From contig NZ_BBXD01000015.1 of the NCBI RefSeq assembly GCF_001570545.1, positions 124,001 to 188,000 on the forward strand: a DNA stretch of 64,000 bases, read 5' to 3'. The notes under the pieces were generated by a model. The model was not told the origin of the DNA and did no database searches. It worked only from the letters and a program-made list of their open reading frames with translations. Both the position numbers and the translations under genes were made by a program. Shown one piece after another: positions 33,225 through 42,029 of this stretch (within the stretch, counting starts at the first letter, position 1; the number at the start of each line of letters is the position of its first letter). The DNA comes from Herbidospora mongoliensis. Its GTDB lineage: Bacteria; Actinomycetota; Actinomycetes; Streptosporangiales; Streptosporangiaceae.

Positions 33225-34393
33225 GCTCGTTCTCCCGCCGGGAGGGGGAGTGCGGCCTCGAGCAGGAACCGGTCGCCGTCGCGGCGAGTGGTGATGTGAC
33301 CGCCGAGCGCCTGGATGCGCTCGGACATCGCCCGCAGCCCGGTGCCGGTGCGCGTGCCCGTGTCGTGGTCGGGTTCGTGGCCGGGGGACTCCGCGTCGGC
33401 CCGGTCGTTCGCGATGGTGAGGAGGACCTCGCCGTCCGTCTTCTTCGTCGCGAGCGTGACGAGCGTCGCCGCCGAGTGGCGCAGCACGTTGGTGACCCCC
33501 TCGCGGACGACCCACGCGAGCGCCTCGGCGCACTCCTCGGGCACCGGGTCGCCGCTCACCGTGCAGCGGATGCCGGCCGAGCCGAGCAGGGACCGCGCGC
33601 CCGACACCTCGCCCTCCCAGGTCGCCCGGAGCTCGCCCCGTACGACGCGGCGGACCTCGCCTCCGGCCTCGTCGGCGAGCCGCCGCACCCCCGCGAGCTC
33701 GGTGGCGGCCCGCTCGGCGTCGCCCCGCCGGACGAGCTCGGACGCGAGTTCGCTCTTGACCGCGATCGCGGCGAGGGTGCGGCCGAACACGTCGTGGAGG
33801 TCGCGCGAGATGCGCAGCCGCTCGGTCGCGAGCGCCAGGGCGGCGCGGTCCTCGTGGGCGCTCTGCAGCTCACGCAGGACCCGCAGCAGCCACACGCTCG
33901 ACCAAACGGCCCACAGGGTGACGCTGACCACGACCGCCCCGACGAGCAGCAGCGGCAGGTCGGCGACGGCCGCCAGCGGAACGGCCGGCACGAAGATCGC
34001 CACGTTGAGACAGAGCGTCCGCCGTGCGTCGAGCACGGGCACGAAGCTCGCCGCGACCGACCCGGCCGCCGTCGCGATCGTCACGCCCGTCAACGGCACC
34101 GGGAGGGTGAAGGCGAAGGCGACGAGCGCCACGAGCACGAGCCCCCAAGCGATCACCCCGGAAACCGGGAGCCGCTTGGCGCTCCCGCCGAGGTGGCCGA
34201 AGCTCCACCGGCTGACGAGGATGTTCCCGGCCACGAGGGCGAACGTCAGCACGAGGATCGCGAAGCGGTGGGTGCGGCCGGTGCCGGTGAATCCGGAGAG
34301 GAGGGTGGCGATCGGGGTGGAGACCGCGACGTAGGTGGACCAGCGGACGTAGGTCTCGAACCGTCGCGCGCTCAGCGCGGGCCACTCCGCCAT
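33221..34393 (-). CDS. NarL-family sensor histidine kinase (HisKA_3)
   Basis: The 390-residue protein has an N-terminal membrane domain of about six segments (to residue ~175), a dimerisation/phosphoacceptor helix (LRISRDLHDVFGRTLAAI, His in DLHD) and a degenerate HATPase domain (REGVTNVLRHS as N-box, TGTGLRAMSERI as G-box). No extracellular sensor domain is obvious, so it may sense the membrane itself, as DesK does. It forms a pair with the regulator gene downstream. The stop overlaps a repeat-encoded mini-ORF rather than the regulator directly. Confidence 0.9.
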   Translation of the reverse strand: MAEWPALSARRFETYVRWSTYVAVSTPIATLLSGFTGTGRTHRFAILVLTFALVAGNILVSRWSFGHLGGSAKRLPVSGVIAWGLVLVALVAFAFTLPVPLTGVTIATAAGSVAASFVPVLDARRTLCLNVAIFVPAVPLAAVADLPLLLVGAVVVSVTLWAVWSSVWLLRVLRELQSAHEDRAALALATERLRISRDLHDVFGRTLAAIAVKSELASELVRRGDAERAATELAGVRRLADEAGGEVRRVVRGELRATWEGEVSGARSLLGSAGIRCTVSGDPVPEECAEALAWVVREGVTNVLRHSAATLVTLATKKTDGEVLLTIANDRADAESPGHEPDHDTGTRTGTGLRAMSERIQALGGHITTRRDGDRFLLEAALPLPAGERA

Positions 34394-34435
34394 GAACCTC
34401 AGTCTGCCACCGCTGACCTGCGCCTCAATCCGAGG

Positions 34436-35290
34436 TCAGCCGTCGGTCCCTCGGTCGCGCCGCCGCAGGTAGCGCTCGAACTCCGCCGCGATCGCGTCAC
34501 CGCTCGCCTCGGGCAGGTCGGCCGCGTCTTTGCGCTCCTCGAGCTCCTTGACGTATTCGGCCACCTCGGAGTCTTGGGCGGCCAGTTCGTCGACGCCGGT
34601 CTCCCAGGCGCGGGCCTCTTCCGGCAGGTCGCCGTAGGGCATCGGGATGTCGAGGAGGTCTTCGACCCGGCGCAGCAGGGCCAGGGTCGCCTTCGGGTTG
34701 GGCGGCTGGGCGACGTAGTGGGGCACCGAGGCCCACAGCGAGATCGTCTGCATGCCGGACAGGCCGAGGGTGTGCTGGAGGACGCCGATGATGCCGGTCG
34801 GGCCCTCGTATTTGGTGAGGTCGAGGTTGAGCACCCGGGCCAGGCCGGGGTCGCTGACCGAGCCCACGATGGGCACCGGGCGGGTGTGGGGGGAGTCGTT
34901 CAGCAGGGCGCCCAGGAGGAGGGCCAGCTCGATGCCCAGTTCGTGGCAGAGCCCGACGATCTCCTGGCAGAAGGTGCGCCAGCGCATGTTGGGCTCGATG
35001 CCGCGCAGCAGGACGACGTCACGCTTGGCCCCCGGCGGGCGGGCCACCAGCAGGCGGGTGGTGGGCCAGGTGATCGACCGGGTCATGCCCTCGCCCAGCT
35101 CCACGATGGGCCGGGTGACCTGGAAGTCGTAATAGTCCTCCGGGTCGAGCTCCACCAGGGGGGTGGCCTTCCACTCGGCCTCCAGGTGAGCGAGTACCGC
35201 GCTCGACGCCTCACCCGCATCGTTCCAGCCTTCGAACGCGGCGATCAGCACCGGGTCGACGAGCTCAGGGAGCCCTTCGAGCTCGATCAA
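34436..35290 (-). CDS. PAC2 family protein
   Basis: The 284-residue protein belongs to the PAC2 family, named for a eukaryotic proteasome assembly chaperone and widespread in actinobacteria (for example Rv2125). The start MIELEGLPELVDPVLIAAFEGWNDAG is characteristic, as are DYYDFQVTRP and LLRGIEPNMRW. The C-terminal ~60 residues are charged and helical (ELEERKDAADLPEASGD). Its bacterial role is unsettled. The presence of PAC2, arc and dop in one neighbourhood is suggestive, but actinobacterial PAC2 proteins are not proven proteasome chaperones. It is divergent from the HAD gene. Confidence 0.9.
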   Translation of the reverse strand: MIELEGLPELVDPVLIAAFEGWNDAGEASSAVLAHLEAEWKATPLVELDPEDYYDFQVTRPIVELGEGMTRSITWPTTRLLVARPPGAKRDVVLLRGIEPNMRWRTFCQEIVGLCHELGIELALLLGALLNDSPHTRPVPIVGSVSDPGLARVLNLDLTKYEGPTGIIGVLQHTLGLSGMQTISLWASVPHYVAQPPNPKATLALLRRVEDLLDIPMPYGDLPEEARAWETGVDELAAQDSEVAEYVKELEERKDAADLPEASGDAIAAEFERYLRRRDRGTDG

Positions 35291-35407
35291 GCCGCCTCCT
35301 CACATAGTCGTGGGGCCAGCCTAGTTGCAGTGCGCCCCCGAGCGTTATCCATGGCCACCGATAAGCTTTCCCGGACACCCCGACTGCTCCCCGAGGCCGA
35401 AACTTCA

Positions 35408-36070
35408 ATGTCTGAAACACTGCACGCCGTACTTTTCGACATGGACGGCCTGCTGGTCGACACCGAGAAGGTGTGGGGCCTCGTCGAGGCCGAGGTCGTC
35501 GATCGGCTCGGCGGCCAATGGAGCCCCGAGCACCAGGAACGCATGGTCGGCGGCTCGTGGGAGACCACCGTCTCCTACATGCTCGGCCTGACCGGCGCAG
35601 ACGTCCCCCACGACGTGGTGGCCGGCTGGCTCCTCGACGGCATGCTGACCCGGTTGGAATCCGGCGTCGAGCCGCTGCCCGGCGCCCTCGAACTCCTCAC
35701 CCAGGTCAAGGCCGCGGGTGTGCCGATCGCGCTGGTCACGGCGTCGCTGAAGCCGATGGCCGACGCCGTGCTCGCCTCGATCGGCCGCCATCACTTCGAC
35801 GTGATCGTCACCGCCGACGACGTGACCCGCACCAAACCCGACCCGGAGCCCTACCAGATGGCGCTGCGCCTGCTGGGCGTCGACCCGCACCACGCCGTCG
35901 TCTTCGAGGACTCGCCGAACGGCGTGGCCGCCGCCACCGCCGCCGGCTGCTACGTGGTCGCGGTCCCCAACCTGGTGCCGATCCCCGCCGCCTCCCGCCG
36001 CACGGTCGTCGAGTCGCTGCTCGACGTCGATCTGCCCTTCATCCGCACCCTCGTCCAGGCCGCTGTCTAG
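35408..36070 (+). CDS. HAD-superfamily hydrolase (beta-phosphoglucomutase-like)
   Basis: The 220-residue protein has the HAD motifs: VLFDMDGLLVDTE (nucleophile and acid/base Asp), VTASLKPM (motif II), Lys in DVTRTKPDPEPY (motif III) and VFEDSPNGVAAA (motif IV). The helical cap between residues ~20 and 80 places it with the phosphoglycolate phosphatase/beta-phosphoglucomutase-like group. The start is ATG 35408; an in-frame ATG at 35351 would add 19 residues. The very long open frame upstream (to 32273) is antisense to other genes and not real. Substrate unknown. The 3' end overlaps the convergent LuxR gene by 4 nt. Confidence 0.9.
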   Translation: MSETLHAVLFDMDGLLVDTEKVWGLVEAEVVDRLGGQWSPEHQERMVGGSWETTVSYMLGLTGADVPHDVVAGWLLDGMLTRLESGVEPLPGALELLTQVKAAGVPIALVTASLKPMADAVLASIGRHHFDVIVTADDVTRTKPDPEPYQMALRLLGVDPHHAVVFEDSPNGVAAATAAGCYVVAVPNLVPIPAASRRTVVESLLDVDLPFIRTLVQAAV

Positions 36071-37173
36071 GCCGCCAGCAACGGCGCCAGGTCGGCCCGG
36101 TTGTTGACGCCCAGCTTCGTGTAGACCCGGCACAGGTGGTTGGCGACCGTACGCGGCGACAGCACCAGCCAGTCGGCGATCTCCCGGTTGGTCAGGTTCC
36201 AGGAGGCCAGCCGGGCGACCTCGGCCTCCCGGGCGCTCAGCCCCTCGACGCGGGGAGAGGCCCCGCCGAGCAGCGCGAGCCCGTCGCGGACGCCCAGCGC
36301 GGTGGCCCGGTCCCGCACCACATGGGCGTGCAGGGGGCAGGCCAGCCGTACCCGCGGGGGAGAGGTGTCGCGCAGGACGGTGATCAGGCCCCGGCGCTCC
36401 AGCAGGGCGACGGCCGCCTGGTCGGCCAGGCCCAGTAACACGTCCAGGTCGACCGGCTCGGTCAGAGCGACCAGTTCGATCACCGTGGTCTCGGCCGGGG
36501 TCAGCCCGGCCAGCTCGGCCTCCAGGAGCTGGCGCAGCCGGGGCGGCAGGGTCAGCTCGCCGTCCCACCGCCAGACGCCGCCGTCCCGGATCATCGCGGT
36601 GCCCGGCAGCAGCTCGGTGATCAGGCGCGGGTTGCCGCCGGTGGTGTGGTGGAGGCGGCGTACGGTCGCGATCTCGGCCGGGCCGCCCAGGGCGGCGGCC
36701 AGCAGGCCGCCGGTCTCGCGGACGGTGAGCGGGGACAGGTCGATCCGGGTCAGCGCGCCGTCGCGCCACAGGGCCGCGATCGGCTCCGGCAGCGGGGCCC
36801 CCGCCCCGGCCGTGAGGATCGGCGTGGTCCCGTGGTGCTCGGCCAGGTGGGCGATCAACGCGGCCGAGCTGGGGTCGAGCAGGTGGACGTCGTCGACGGC
36901 CAGCACCGGCGGGATCGGCCCGAGGGCGCGGGCGGCCCAGTACACCGGGTTGACCGGGGTGCAGGCGGGTCCGGGCAGCAGGTGGGCGAAGGCCCCGAAC
37001 GGTACGTCCGCCGCGCGGGCCCGGACAAGAAGGAAGGAGAACGGCGCCAGCGCCTCGGTGAGCAGGCGGGTGCGGCCGGACCCGGCCGGGCCGGTCACCA
37101 GCACCCCGCCGCCGTCGCGGGCCGCCGCCCTGATCTGATCACGTTCGGCCGTACGCCCCATGAATGGCCACAT
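36067..37173 (-). CDS. Compact LuxR-family regulator with AAA-type ATPase domain
   Basis: The ~368-residue protein has a P-loop near its start (GGVLVTGPAGSGRTRLL), an acidic Walker B-like stretch (PPVLAVDDVHLLDPSSAAL) and a C-terminal LuxR HTH (LSAREAEVARLASWNLTNREIADWL, SPRTVANHLCRVYTKLGV). It resembles a shortened LAL regulator lacking the long TPR-like middle of the ~900-residue forms. I place the start at 37173 (MWPFMGRTAE) or four codons later at 37161; the GGAGG sits close to both. The frame is open to 37230. It may respond to a nucleotide or sugar signal; targets unknown. Confidence 0.82.
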   Translation of the reverse strand: MWPFMGRTAERDQIRAAARDGGGVLVTGPAGSGRTRLLTEALAPFSFLLVRARAADVPFGAFAHLLPGPACTPVNPVYWAARALGPIPPVLAVDDVHLLDPSSAALIAHLAEHHGTTPILTAGAGAPLPEPIAALWRDGALTRIDLSPLTVRETGGLLAAALGGPAEIATVRRLHHTTGGNPRLITELLPGTAMIRDGGVWRWDGELTLPPRLRQLLEAELAGLTPAETTVIELVALTEPVDLDVLLGLADQAAVALLERRGLITVLRDTSPPRVRLACPLHAHVVRDRATALGVRDGLALLGGASPRVEGLSAREAEVARLASWNLTNREIADWLVLSPRTVANHLCRVYTKLGVNNRADLAPLLAA

Positions 37174-37358
37174 GCCTCCGACGTTAGGAATCCGGCGGCT
37201 CGGGCGGATCCGAGTGAACCCCACGGTCACCCAGGGCTAACCCGGGGTACTGCCTAGGGGTCGCGCCCTCCTCAGGGAGGAGCACGCGCCGGAGACCCAC
37301 GTGACAGGATGGAAATCAGGCGCTGTGAATCTGCCGTAGAGAACCCGAGGGGGCCGGC

Positions 37359-37838
37359 ATGACCTTTAACGACATCGCGTGGCTGCCGCTGTGCGCGGCG
37401 CTGACCGCCGTCGGAGTGGCGTTCGCTTTCCTCGCGTTCCGGCGCCGGGGGGCGGCGGCGGGGCTGCGGGCGACCGCGTGGGCGCTGTTGCCGCTGGCGG
37501 CCTATCTGACGAACGCGCTGCAGACGATCTGGAACATCGTGAGCGCGGTGGTCGGCTTCGTGACCGGGCTGGTGCTCTCGCCGAGCGTGTGGGCGGGGGT
37601 TGCGCTGGCGGGGCTGTCCGTGATCTTGTTCCTGGTGTCGGGGGTGCTGCGGGGCCGTACCCTCCGGGTCGGGCGCAAGGCCCGGACCGGGAAGAAGGAG
37701 CCCGCGCCCGCGACCCCGGCCGCGAAACCGGCCGACGTCACCAAGCCGATGGCCCGGCCGGCGGCTCAGCCAGTCGAGGCAAAAAGTGATGACTTCTCCG
37801 ACATCGAAGACATCTTGAAGAAGCGCGGCATCAGCTGA
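37359..37838 (+). CDS. Conserved small membrane protein
   Basis: The 159-residue protein has three hydrophobic segments in its first 100 residues (LPLCAALTAVGVAFAFLAF, a middle segment around AAYLTNALQTIWNIV, and VWAGVALAGLSVILFLVSG). A basic Lys/Arg stretch, a Pro/Ala-rich spacer and an acidic tail with DDFSDIEDILKKRGIS follow. Similar proteins are common in actinomycetes and have no known function; some are misnamed cellulose synthase. It appears monocistronic. A short hairpin (TCTCGC ATG GCGAGA, 37854-37868) follows the stop by about 15 nt. Confidence 0.75.
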   Translation: MTFNDIAWLPLCAALTAVGVAFAFLAFRRRGAAAGLRATAWALLPLAAYLTNALQTIWNIVSAVVGFVTGLVLSPSVWAGVALAGLSVILFLVSGVLRGRTLRVGRKARTGKKEPAPATPAAKPADVTKPMARPAAQPVEAKSDDFSDIEDILKKRGIS

Positions 37839-38134
37839 GCCCGACTCGGGAAATCTCGCATGGCGAGACCTAAGTTACCCATCAGTGCAATGTCACAGTT
37901 CCGCGACAGAACCGAAACGGGACTCCGACATATTCTTCAAGATCAACACGAATGAGTTTCGCGTGAATCACAGTTGGGCCACATAGCGCCTACTGGGTCT
38001 TGTTTACGCAGATCAGCACATAGATTCTGCCGACGAGACCCGCTCACCGTGTGGGTCGGATCCACATGGGAGCGCTCCGGACGTGTCGTGCTCCCGTCGG
38101 CACAACGTCGTCTGGAACCCAGGGGGCCCAACGC
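37839..38134 (+). promoter_or_regulatory. Leader region of the ABC importer operon
   Basis: This ~296-nt gap has lower GC than its flanks and no convincing ORF. A candidate promoter is TTGTTT at 38000 with TAGATT at 38021 (15-nt spacing, a weak match). The importer's first gene is preceded by AGGGGG. No riboswitch recognised. Confidence 0.35.
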
Positions 38135-39136
38135 ATGACCGCACCACTTGACGTCTCCGGTGGCGATTTGAAAGCCACGCCGGAGTCCGTTGCCGAGGGA
38201 GCGGGCGCGAAGGCGATCCAGGGGCGGTCCCTCGGACAGATCGCCTGGATGCGCCTCAAGCGTGACAAGGTCGCCCTCACCGGGGCCGGTGTCATCATCT
38301 TCCTGATCATCGTCGCCGTCTTCGCGCCGCTGATCGTCGGCTGGTTCGGCCATCCGCCGAACCAGTTCAACCAGGACATGATCGACACGATGACGATGAC
38401 GCCCAAGGGCGGCACGGGCATCAGCTGGGACTACCTGTTCGGAGTCGAGCCGCTCAACGGCCGCGACCTGTTCAGCCGGGTCGTCTACGGCGCCCGCATC
38501 TCCCTGCTCATCGCGTTCTTCGCCACCCTGCTGTCGGTGGTCATCGGCACCACCATGGGCATCATCGCCGGCTACTTCGGCGGCTGGGTCGACACGATCA
38601 TCAGCCGGCTCATGGACGTCTTCCTCGCCTTCCCCGTCCTGGTCTTCGCCATGGCGCTGGTGGGCGTGCTCGGCCAGTTCGAGACCCAGCTCAAGGTGCA
38701 GGGCGACACGCTCCGCATCCTGCTGCTGATCTTCGTCATCGGCTTCTTCAACTGGGGCTACATCGGCCGCATCATCCGCGGGCAGACCCTGTCGCTGCGC
38801 GAGCGCGAGTTCGTCGACGCGTCGCGAAGCCTGGGCGCGCGGGGGCCGTACATCCTGTTCAGGGAGATCCTGCCGAACCTGATCGCGCCGATCCTGATCT
38901 ACGCGACGCTGCTGATCCCGACCAACGTGCTGTTCGAGGCCGCGCTGTCGTTCCTCGGGGTCGGCATCCAGCCGCCCACGGCGACCTGGGGCGGCATGCT
39001 CGCGGCGGCCACGAAGTACTACACCGTGCCGCACTTCATGTTCTTCCCCGGCATGGCGATCTTCATCACCGTGCTCGCCTTCAACCTCTTCGGTGACGGC
39101 CTGCGCGACGCGCTCGACCCGCGTGCGGGTCGCTGA
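38135..39136 (+). CDS. Oligopeptide-type ABC transporter permease (DppC/OppC-like)
   Basis: The 333-residue protein is the C-type permease of a peptide/nickel-family importer. It has an OppC-type N-terminal domain (IAWMRLKRDKVALTGAGVIIFLIIV) and about six membrane segments. The EAA loop reads EFVDASRSLGARGPYILFREILPN, and SFLGVGIQPPTATWGGML is a family signature. The start ATG follows AGGGGG; in-frame upstream codons to 38051 lack support. In most dpp/opp operons the B permease precedes C; here C comes first and B follows the binding protein. Confidence 0.92.
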   Translation: MTAPLDVSGGDLKATPESVAEGAGAKAIQGRSLGQIAWMRLKRDKVALTGAGVIIFLIIVAVFAPLIVGWFGHPPNQFNQDMIDTMTMTPKGGTGISWDYLFGVEPLNGRDLFSRVVYGARISLLIAFFATLLSVVIGTTMGIIAGYFGGWVDTIISRLMDVFLAFPVLVFAMALVGVLGQFETQLKVQGDTLRILLLIFVIGFFNWGYIGRIIRGQTLSLREREFVDASRSLGARGPYILFREILPNLIAPILIYATLLIPTNVLFEAALSFLGVGIQPPTATWGGMLAAATKYYTVPHFMFFPGMAIFITVLAFNLFGDGLRDALDPRAGR

Positions 39137-39184
39137 GCTTTTCATCCCTGTTCCCCCCGGCTCCTACCTACAAGGGGTTTACGA

Positions 39185-40948
39185 ATGAAGAAGAAAGCAC
39201 TGGTCGTCTCGGCCGCCGGTGCCGTCCTCGCCTTGGCCCTGTCGGCCTGTGGCGGCGGCGGAACCGAAACTCCGGCAGCCGAGGGCGGCGGCACCTCCGC
39301 GCCGGCCGCGGCCGGCGCGGCGGGCTTCAACGCCGGCCTCGAGAACGTGACCAACCCTTCGGACAAGAAGGGCGGCACGCTCAAGATGGCCGTCACCGAG
39401 GACTGGGACTCGGTGGACCCCGGTGACACCTACTACGGCATGTCGTGGAACCTGCTGCGCATCTACGGACGCCCGCTGGTGACCTACAACCCCGCTCCCG
39501 GCGCCAAGGGCCGCGAGCTCGTTCCCGACCTGGCCGAGAGCCTCGGTCAGATGAGCGACGAGGGCAAGACCTGGACCTACAAGCTCCGCGCCGGGCTGAA
39601 GTTCGAGGACGGCTCCCCGATCACGTCCAAGGACGTGAAGTACGCGGTGCTCCGCCAGCTTGACAAGAAGACCTTCGTCAACGGCCCGACCTACTTCAAC
39701 GACTGGCTGGACCTGCCGAAGGACTTCGAGTCGGTCTACACGACGCCCGACGTCAACACCGACTCGGCGATCGAGACCCCGGACGACTCGACGATCGTCT
39801 TCCACCTGAACAAGCCGTACGCCGGTTTCGACAACTTCGCCGCGCTCCCGGCCACCGTGCCGGTCCCGCAGGCCAAGGACACCGGCATCAAGTACCGCGA
39901 CCACGTGATCGCGTCCGGTCCGTACAAGTTCGAGACCGTCGAGGCCGGCAAGACCTACACGCTGGTCCGCAACGAGCAGTGGGACCAGGCGACCGACCCG
40001 GTGCGCAAGGCGCTCCCGGACAAGTACGAGATCTCCCTGGGCGTCGAGGGCAACGACCTCGACAACCGGATCATCGCCGGCGACCTGCACGTCGACATCG
40101 CGGGCAGCGGTGTGCAGCCGGCCGCCCTCGGCACGATCCAGACCACGCCGGAGCTGAAGGAGCGGGCCGACAACCCGGTCGCGGCGCGTACCTGGTACAT
40201 CTCGATCCTCGGCGACGTCCCGCCGCTCGACAACATCGAGTGCCGCAAGGCCGTCATCCTCGCCTCCGACCGCGTCGGCCTGCAGAACGCCTACGGCGGT
40301 CAGCTCGCCGGTGACATCGCCACCTCGCTGATGCCCCCGAGCATCGGCGGCTGGAAGAAGCTCGACCTCTTCCCGACCGCTTCGGGCGACGAGGCCAAGG
40401 CCAAGGAGGCGCTGACCGCCTGCGGCCAGCCCAACGGCTTCGAGACCACGATGACCTTCCGCGCCGACCGTCCCAAGGAGGTCGCGGCGGCCGAGTCGAT
40501 GCAGCAGGCGCTCGCCAAGGTCGGCATCAAGCTGACCCTGAAGGGTTTCCCGACCTCGGAGTACTTCACCGCCTACGCCGGCAAGCCCGCCTACACCAAG
40601 GCCAACGGCATCGGCCTCGCCACCAACGGCTGGGGCGCCGACTGGAACGACGGCTTCGGCTTCCTGTCCCAGATCATCGACAGCCGCACCATCCGTGAGG
40701 CCGGCAACTACAACCTCTCGATCAAGGACCCCGCGGTCGACGCCCTCGTCGACCAGGCGTTCGCCGAGCAGGACACCGCCGCGCGTGACGCGATCTGGGG
40801 CCAGGCCGACCAGAAGGTCATGGAGGGCGCCTACGTCCTCCCGGCCGTCTACGCCAAGGGTCTGCTCATCCGAGGCAAGGGTGTGACGAACCAGTTCATC
40901 ACCGGCGCCTTCGACATGTACGACTACCTGGCGCTCGGCGTCCAGTAA
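39185..40948 (+). CDS. ABC importer substrate-binding lipoprotein, family 5
   Basis: The 587-residue protein starts with a lipoprotein signal (LALSAC, lipidation Cys22) and a Gly/Ala-rich spacer. The SBP_bac_5 body follows: GGTLKMAVTEDWDSVDPGDTYYG, VPDLAESLGQMSDEGKTWTYKLR, IVFHLNKPYAGFDNFAALPATVPVP, DRPKEVAAAESMQQALAKVGI. It sits on the outer face of the membrane and would bind peptides or other ligands for the permeases encoded around it. Regular family length. A strong hairpin after it may favour high expression of this subunit over the downstream ones. Confidence 0.93.
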   Translation: MKKKALVVSAAGAVLALALSACGGGGTETPAAEGGGTSAPAAAGAAGFNAGLENVTNPSDKKGGTLKMAVTEDWDSVDPGDTYYGMSWNLLRIYGRPLVTYNPAPGAKGRELVPDLAESLGQMSDEGKTWTYKLRAGLKFEDGSPITSKDVKYAVLRQLDKKTFVNGPTYFNDWLDLPKDFESVYTTPDVNTDSAIETPDDSTIVFHLNKPYAGFDNFAALPATVPVPQAKDTGIKYRDHVIASGPYKFETVEAGKTYTLVRNEQWDQATDPVRKALPDKYEISLGVEGNDLDNRIIAGDLHVDIAGSGVQPAALGTIQTTPELKERADNPVAARTWYISILGDVPPLDNIECRKAVILASDRVGLQNAYGGQLAGDIATSLMPPSIGGWKKLDLFPTASGDEAKAKEALTACGQPNGFETTMTFRADRPKEVAAAESMQQALAKVGIKLTLKGFPTSEYFTAYAGKPAYTKANGIGLATNGWGADWNDGFGFLSQIIDSRTIREAGNYNLSIKDPAVDALVDQAFAEQDTAARDAIWGQADQKVMEGAYVLPAVYAKGLLIRGKGVTNQFITGAFDMYDYLALGVQ

Positions 40949-40970
40949 TCCGGCCTTAGTTCGGCAGGCA

Positions 40971-40998
40971 GGGGGCCGGTCCGGCCGGACCGGCCCCC
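40971..40998. terminator. Intra-operon 28-nt perfect palindrome after the binding-protein gene
   Basis: A 28-nt fully self-complementary sequence (12-bp arms around GGCC) starts 23 nt after the stop and is followed by a short T-run. It can terminate or stall part of the transcription, or protect upstream mRNA, as described between binding-protein and permease genes in other importer operons. Confidence 0.65.
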
Positions 40999-41015
40999 TT
41001 TGCCGAGGGGGGACA

Positions 41016-42029
41016 GTGGTCACCTATATCATCAGGCGCCTGATCGGCGCCCTGGCCATGCTGTTCATTGTCAGCGCGGTCACTTTCTCGATCTTCTTCG
41101 TGGTGCCCCGCCTGGCGGGCGTCACGGCCGACGACATCGCCAACCGCTACGTCGGCCGGGCGGCCACCGCCGAGACCGTGGTCGCCGTCGCGGAGAAACT
41201 CGGGCTGCACGACCCCGTCGTGGTCCAGTACGGCCGATGGGTGAAGGGCATCTTCGTCGGTGCCGACTACGACTACGGCTCGGGCGTCGAGTTCTGTCCC
41301 GCCCCCTGCTTCGGCTACTCCTTCGTCACCAAGCAACCGGTCTGGCCGGACCTGATGGACCGACTACCCGTGACGCTCTCTCTGGCGGCGGGCGCGTCCA
41401 TCATCTGGCTGATCGTCGGCGTCTCGGTCGGCGTGCTGTCGGCGCTGCGCAGAGGCTCGATCTTCGACCGGGGAGCGATGATCATCGCCTTGGCGGGCGT
41501 CTCGCTGCCACCGTTCTTCACCGGTCTGGTGGCGCTGTCGATCCTCTCGTACGGTCTGGGCATCACCGCCCCGGGCGGCGCCTACGTGCCGTTGTCGGAG
41601 GACCCCGTCCAATGGGCCTACAGCCTGATCCTGCCGTGGCTCACCCTGGCGTTCCTGAACGCGGCGGCCTACGCCCGGCTCACCCGTGCCGGCATGCTCG
41701 ACACGATGGGTGAGGACTACATACGCACGGCCAGAGCCAAGGGCCTGAAGGAACGCGTGGTCATCGGGAAGCACGGCCTGAGAGCGGCGCTGACCCCGAT
41801 CGTCACCATCTTCGGCCTCGACGTCGGCATCCTGATCGGCGGCGCGATCCTGACGGAGAACGCCTTCTCCCTCCAGGGCCTCGGCAAGTACGCCACCACC
41901 GCCATCGCGGCCCAGGACCTGCCCAAGATCATGGGCTTCACCATGCTGGCCGCGTTCTTCATCGTCGTGGCCAACCTCATCGTCGACCTGCTCTACGCGG
42001 TCGTGGACCCGAGGGTGCGGCTGTCATGA
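41016..42029 (+). CDS. Oligopeptide-type ABC transporter permease (DppB/OppB-like)
   Basis: The 337-residue protein is the B-type permease. VTYIIRRLIGALAMLFIVSAVTFSIFF is the typical start, IAEKLGLHDPV-like sequence follows, and the EAA loop is YIRTARAKGLKERVVIGKHGLRAALTPI, with LTENAFSLQGLGKYA near the end. The GTG start has GAGGGGGGA upstream. An unusual Cys-containing loop (VEFCPAPCFGYSF) lies between the first segments. Stop overlaps the next start by ATGA. Confidence 0.92.
   Translation: MVTYIIRRLIGALAMLFIVSAVTFSIFFVVPRLAGVTADDIANRYVGRAATAETVVAVAEKLGLHDPVVVQYGRWVKGIFVGADYDYGSGVEFCPAPCFGYSFVTKQPVWPDLMDRLPVTLSLAAGASIIWLIVGVSVGVLSALRRGSIFDRGAMIIALAGVSLPPFFTGLVALSILSYGLGITAPGGAYVPLSEDPVQWAYSLILPWLTLAFLNAAAYARLTRAGMLDTMGEDYIRTARAKGLKERVVIGKHGLRAALTPIVTIFGLDVGILIGGAILTENAFSLQGLGKYATTAIAAQDLPKIMGFTMLAAFFIVVANLIVDLLYAVVDPRVRLS

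Larger units (their letters stand above)
33061..33274 (-). repeat. Tandem 53/54-nt repeats of the kinase-regulator junction
   Basis: Four units lie head to tail: the last 18 codons of the kinase, then units beginning at 33224, 33170 and 33117 (steps of 54, 53, 53 nt), after which the regulator starts at 33064. Each unit starts like the regulator gene and ends like the kinase gene (VPLPAGERA or variants). Each also contains a TCCCGC...GCGGGA-type small hairpin, a perfect 7-bp one at 33125-33141. Confidence 0.85.

Noticed and set aside
33114-33274. CRISPR-like array
   Set aside because: Units are contiguous, with no unique spacers, and each matches the neighbouring gene ends; it is a tandem duplication.
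32273-35407. Very long plus-strand open frame (over 1000 codons) joined to the HAD hydrolase
   Set aside because: It is antisense to CPBP, regulator, kinase and PAC2 genes, has Arg/Gly/Pro/His-rich composition typical of high-GC shadow frames, and shows family similarity only from 35408 on.
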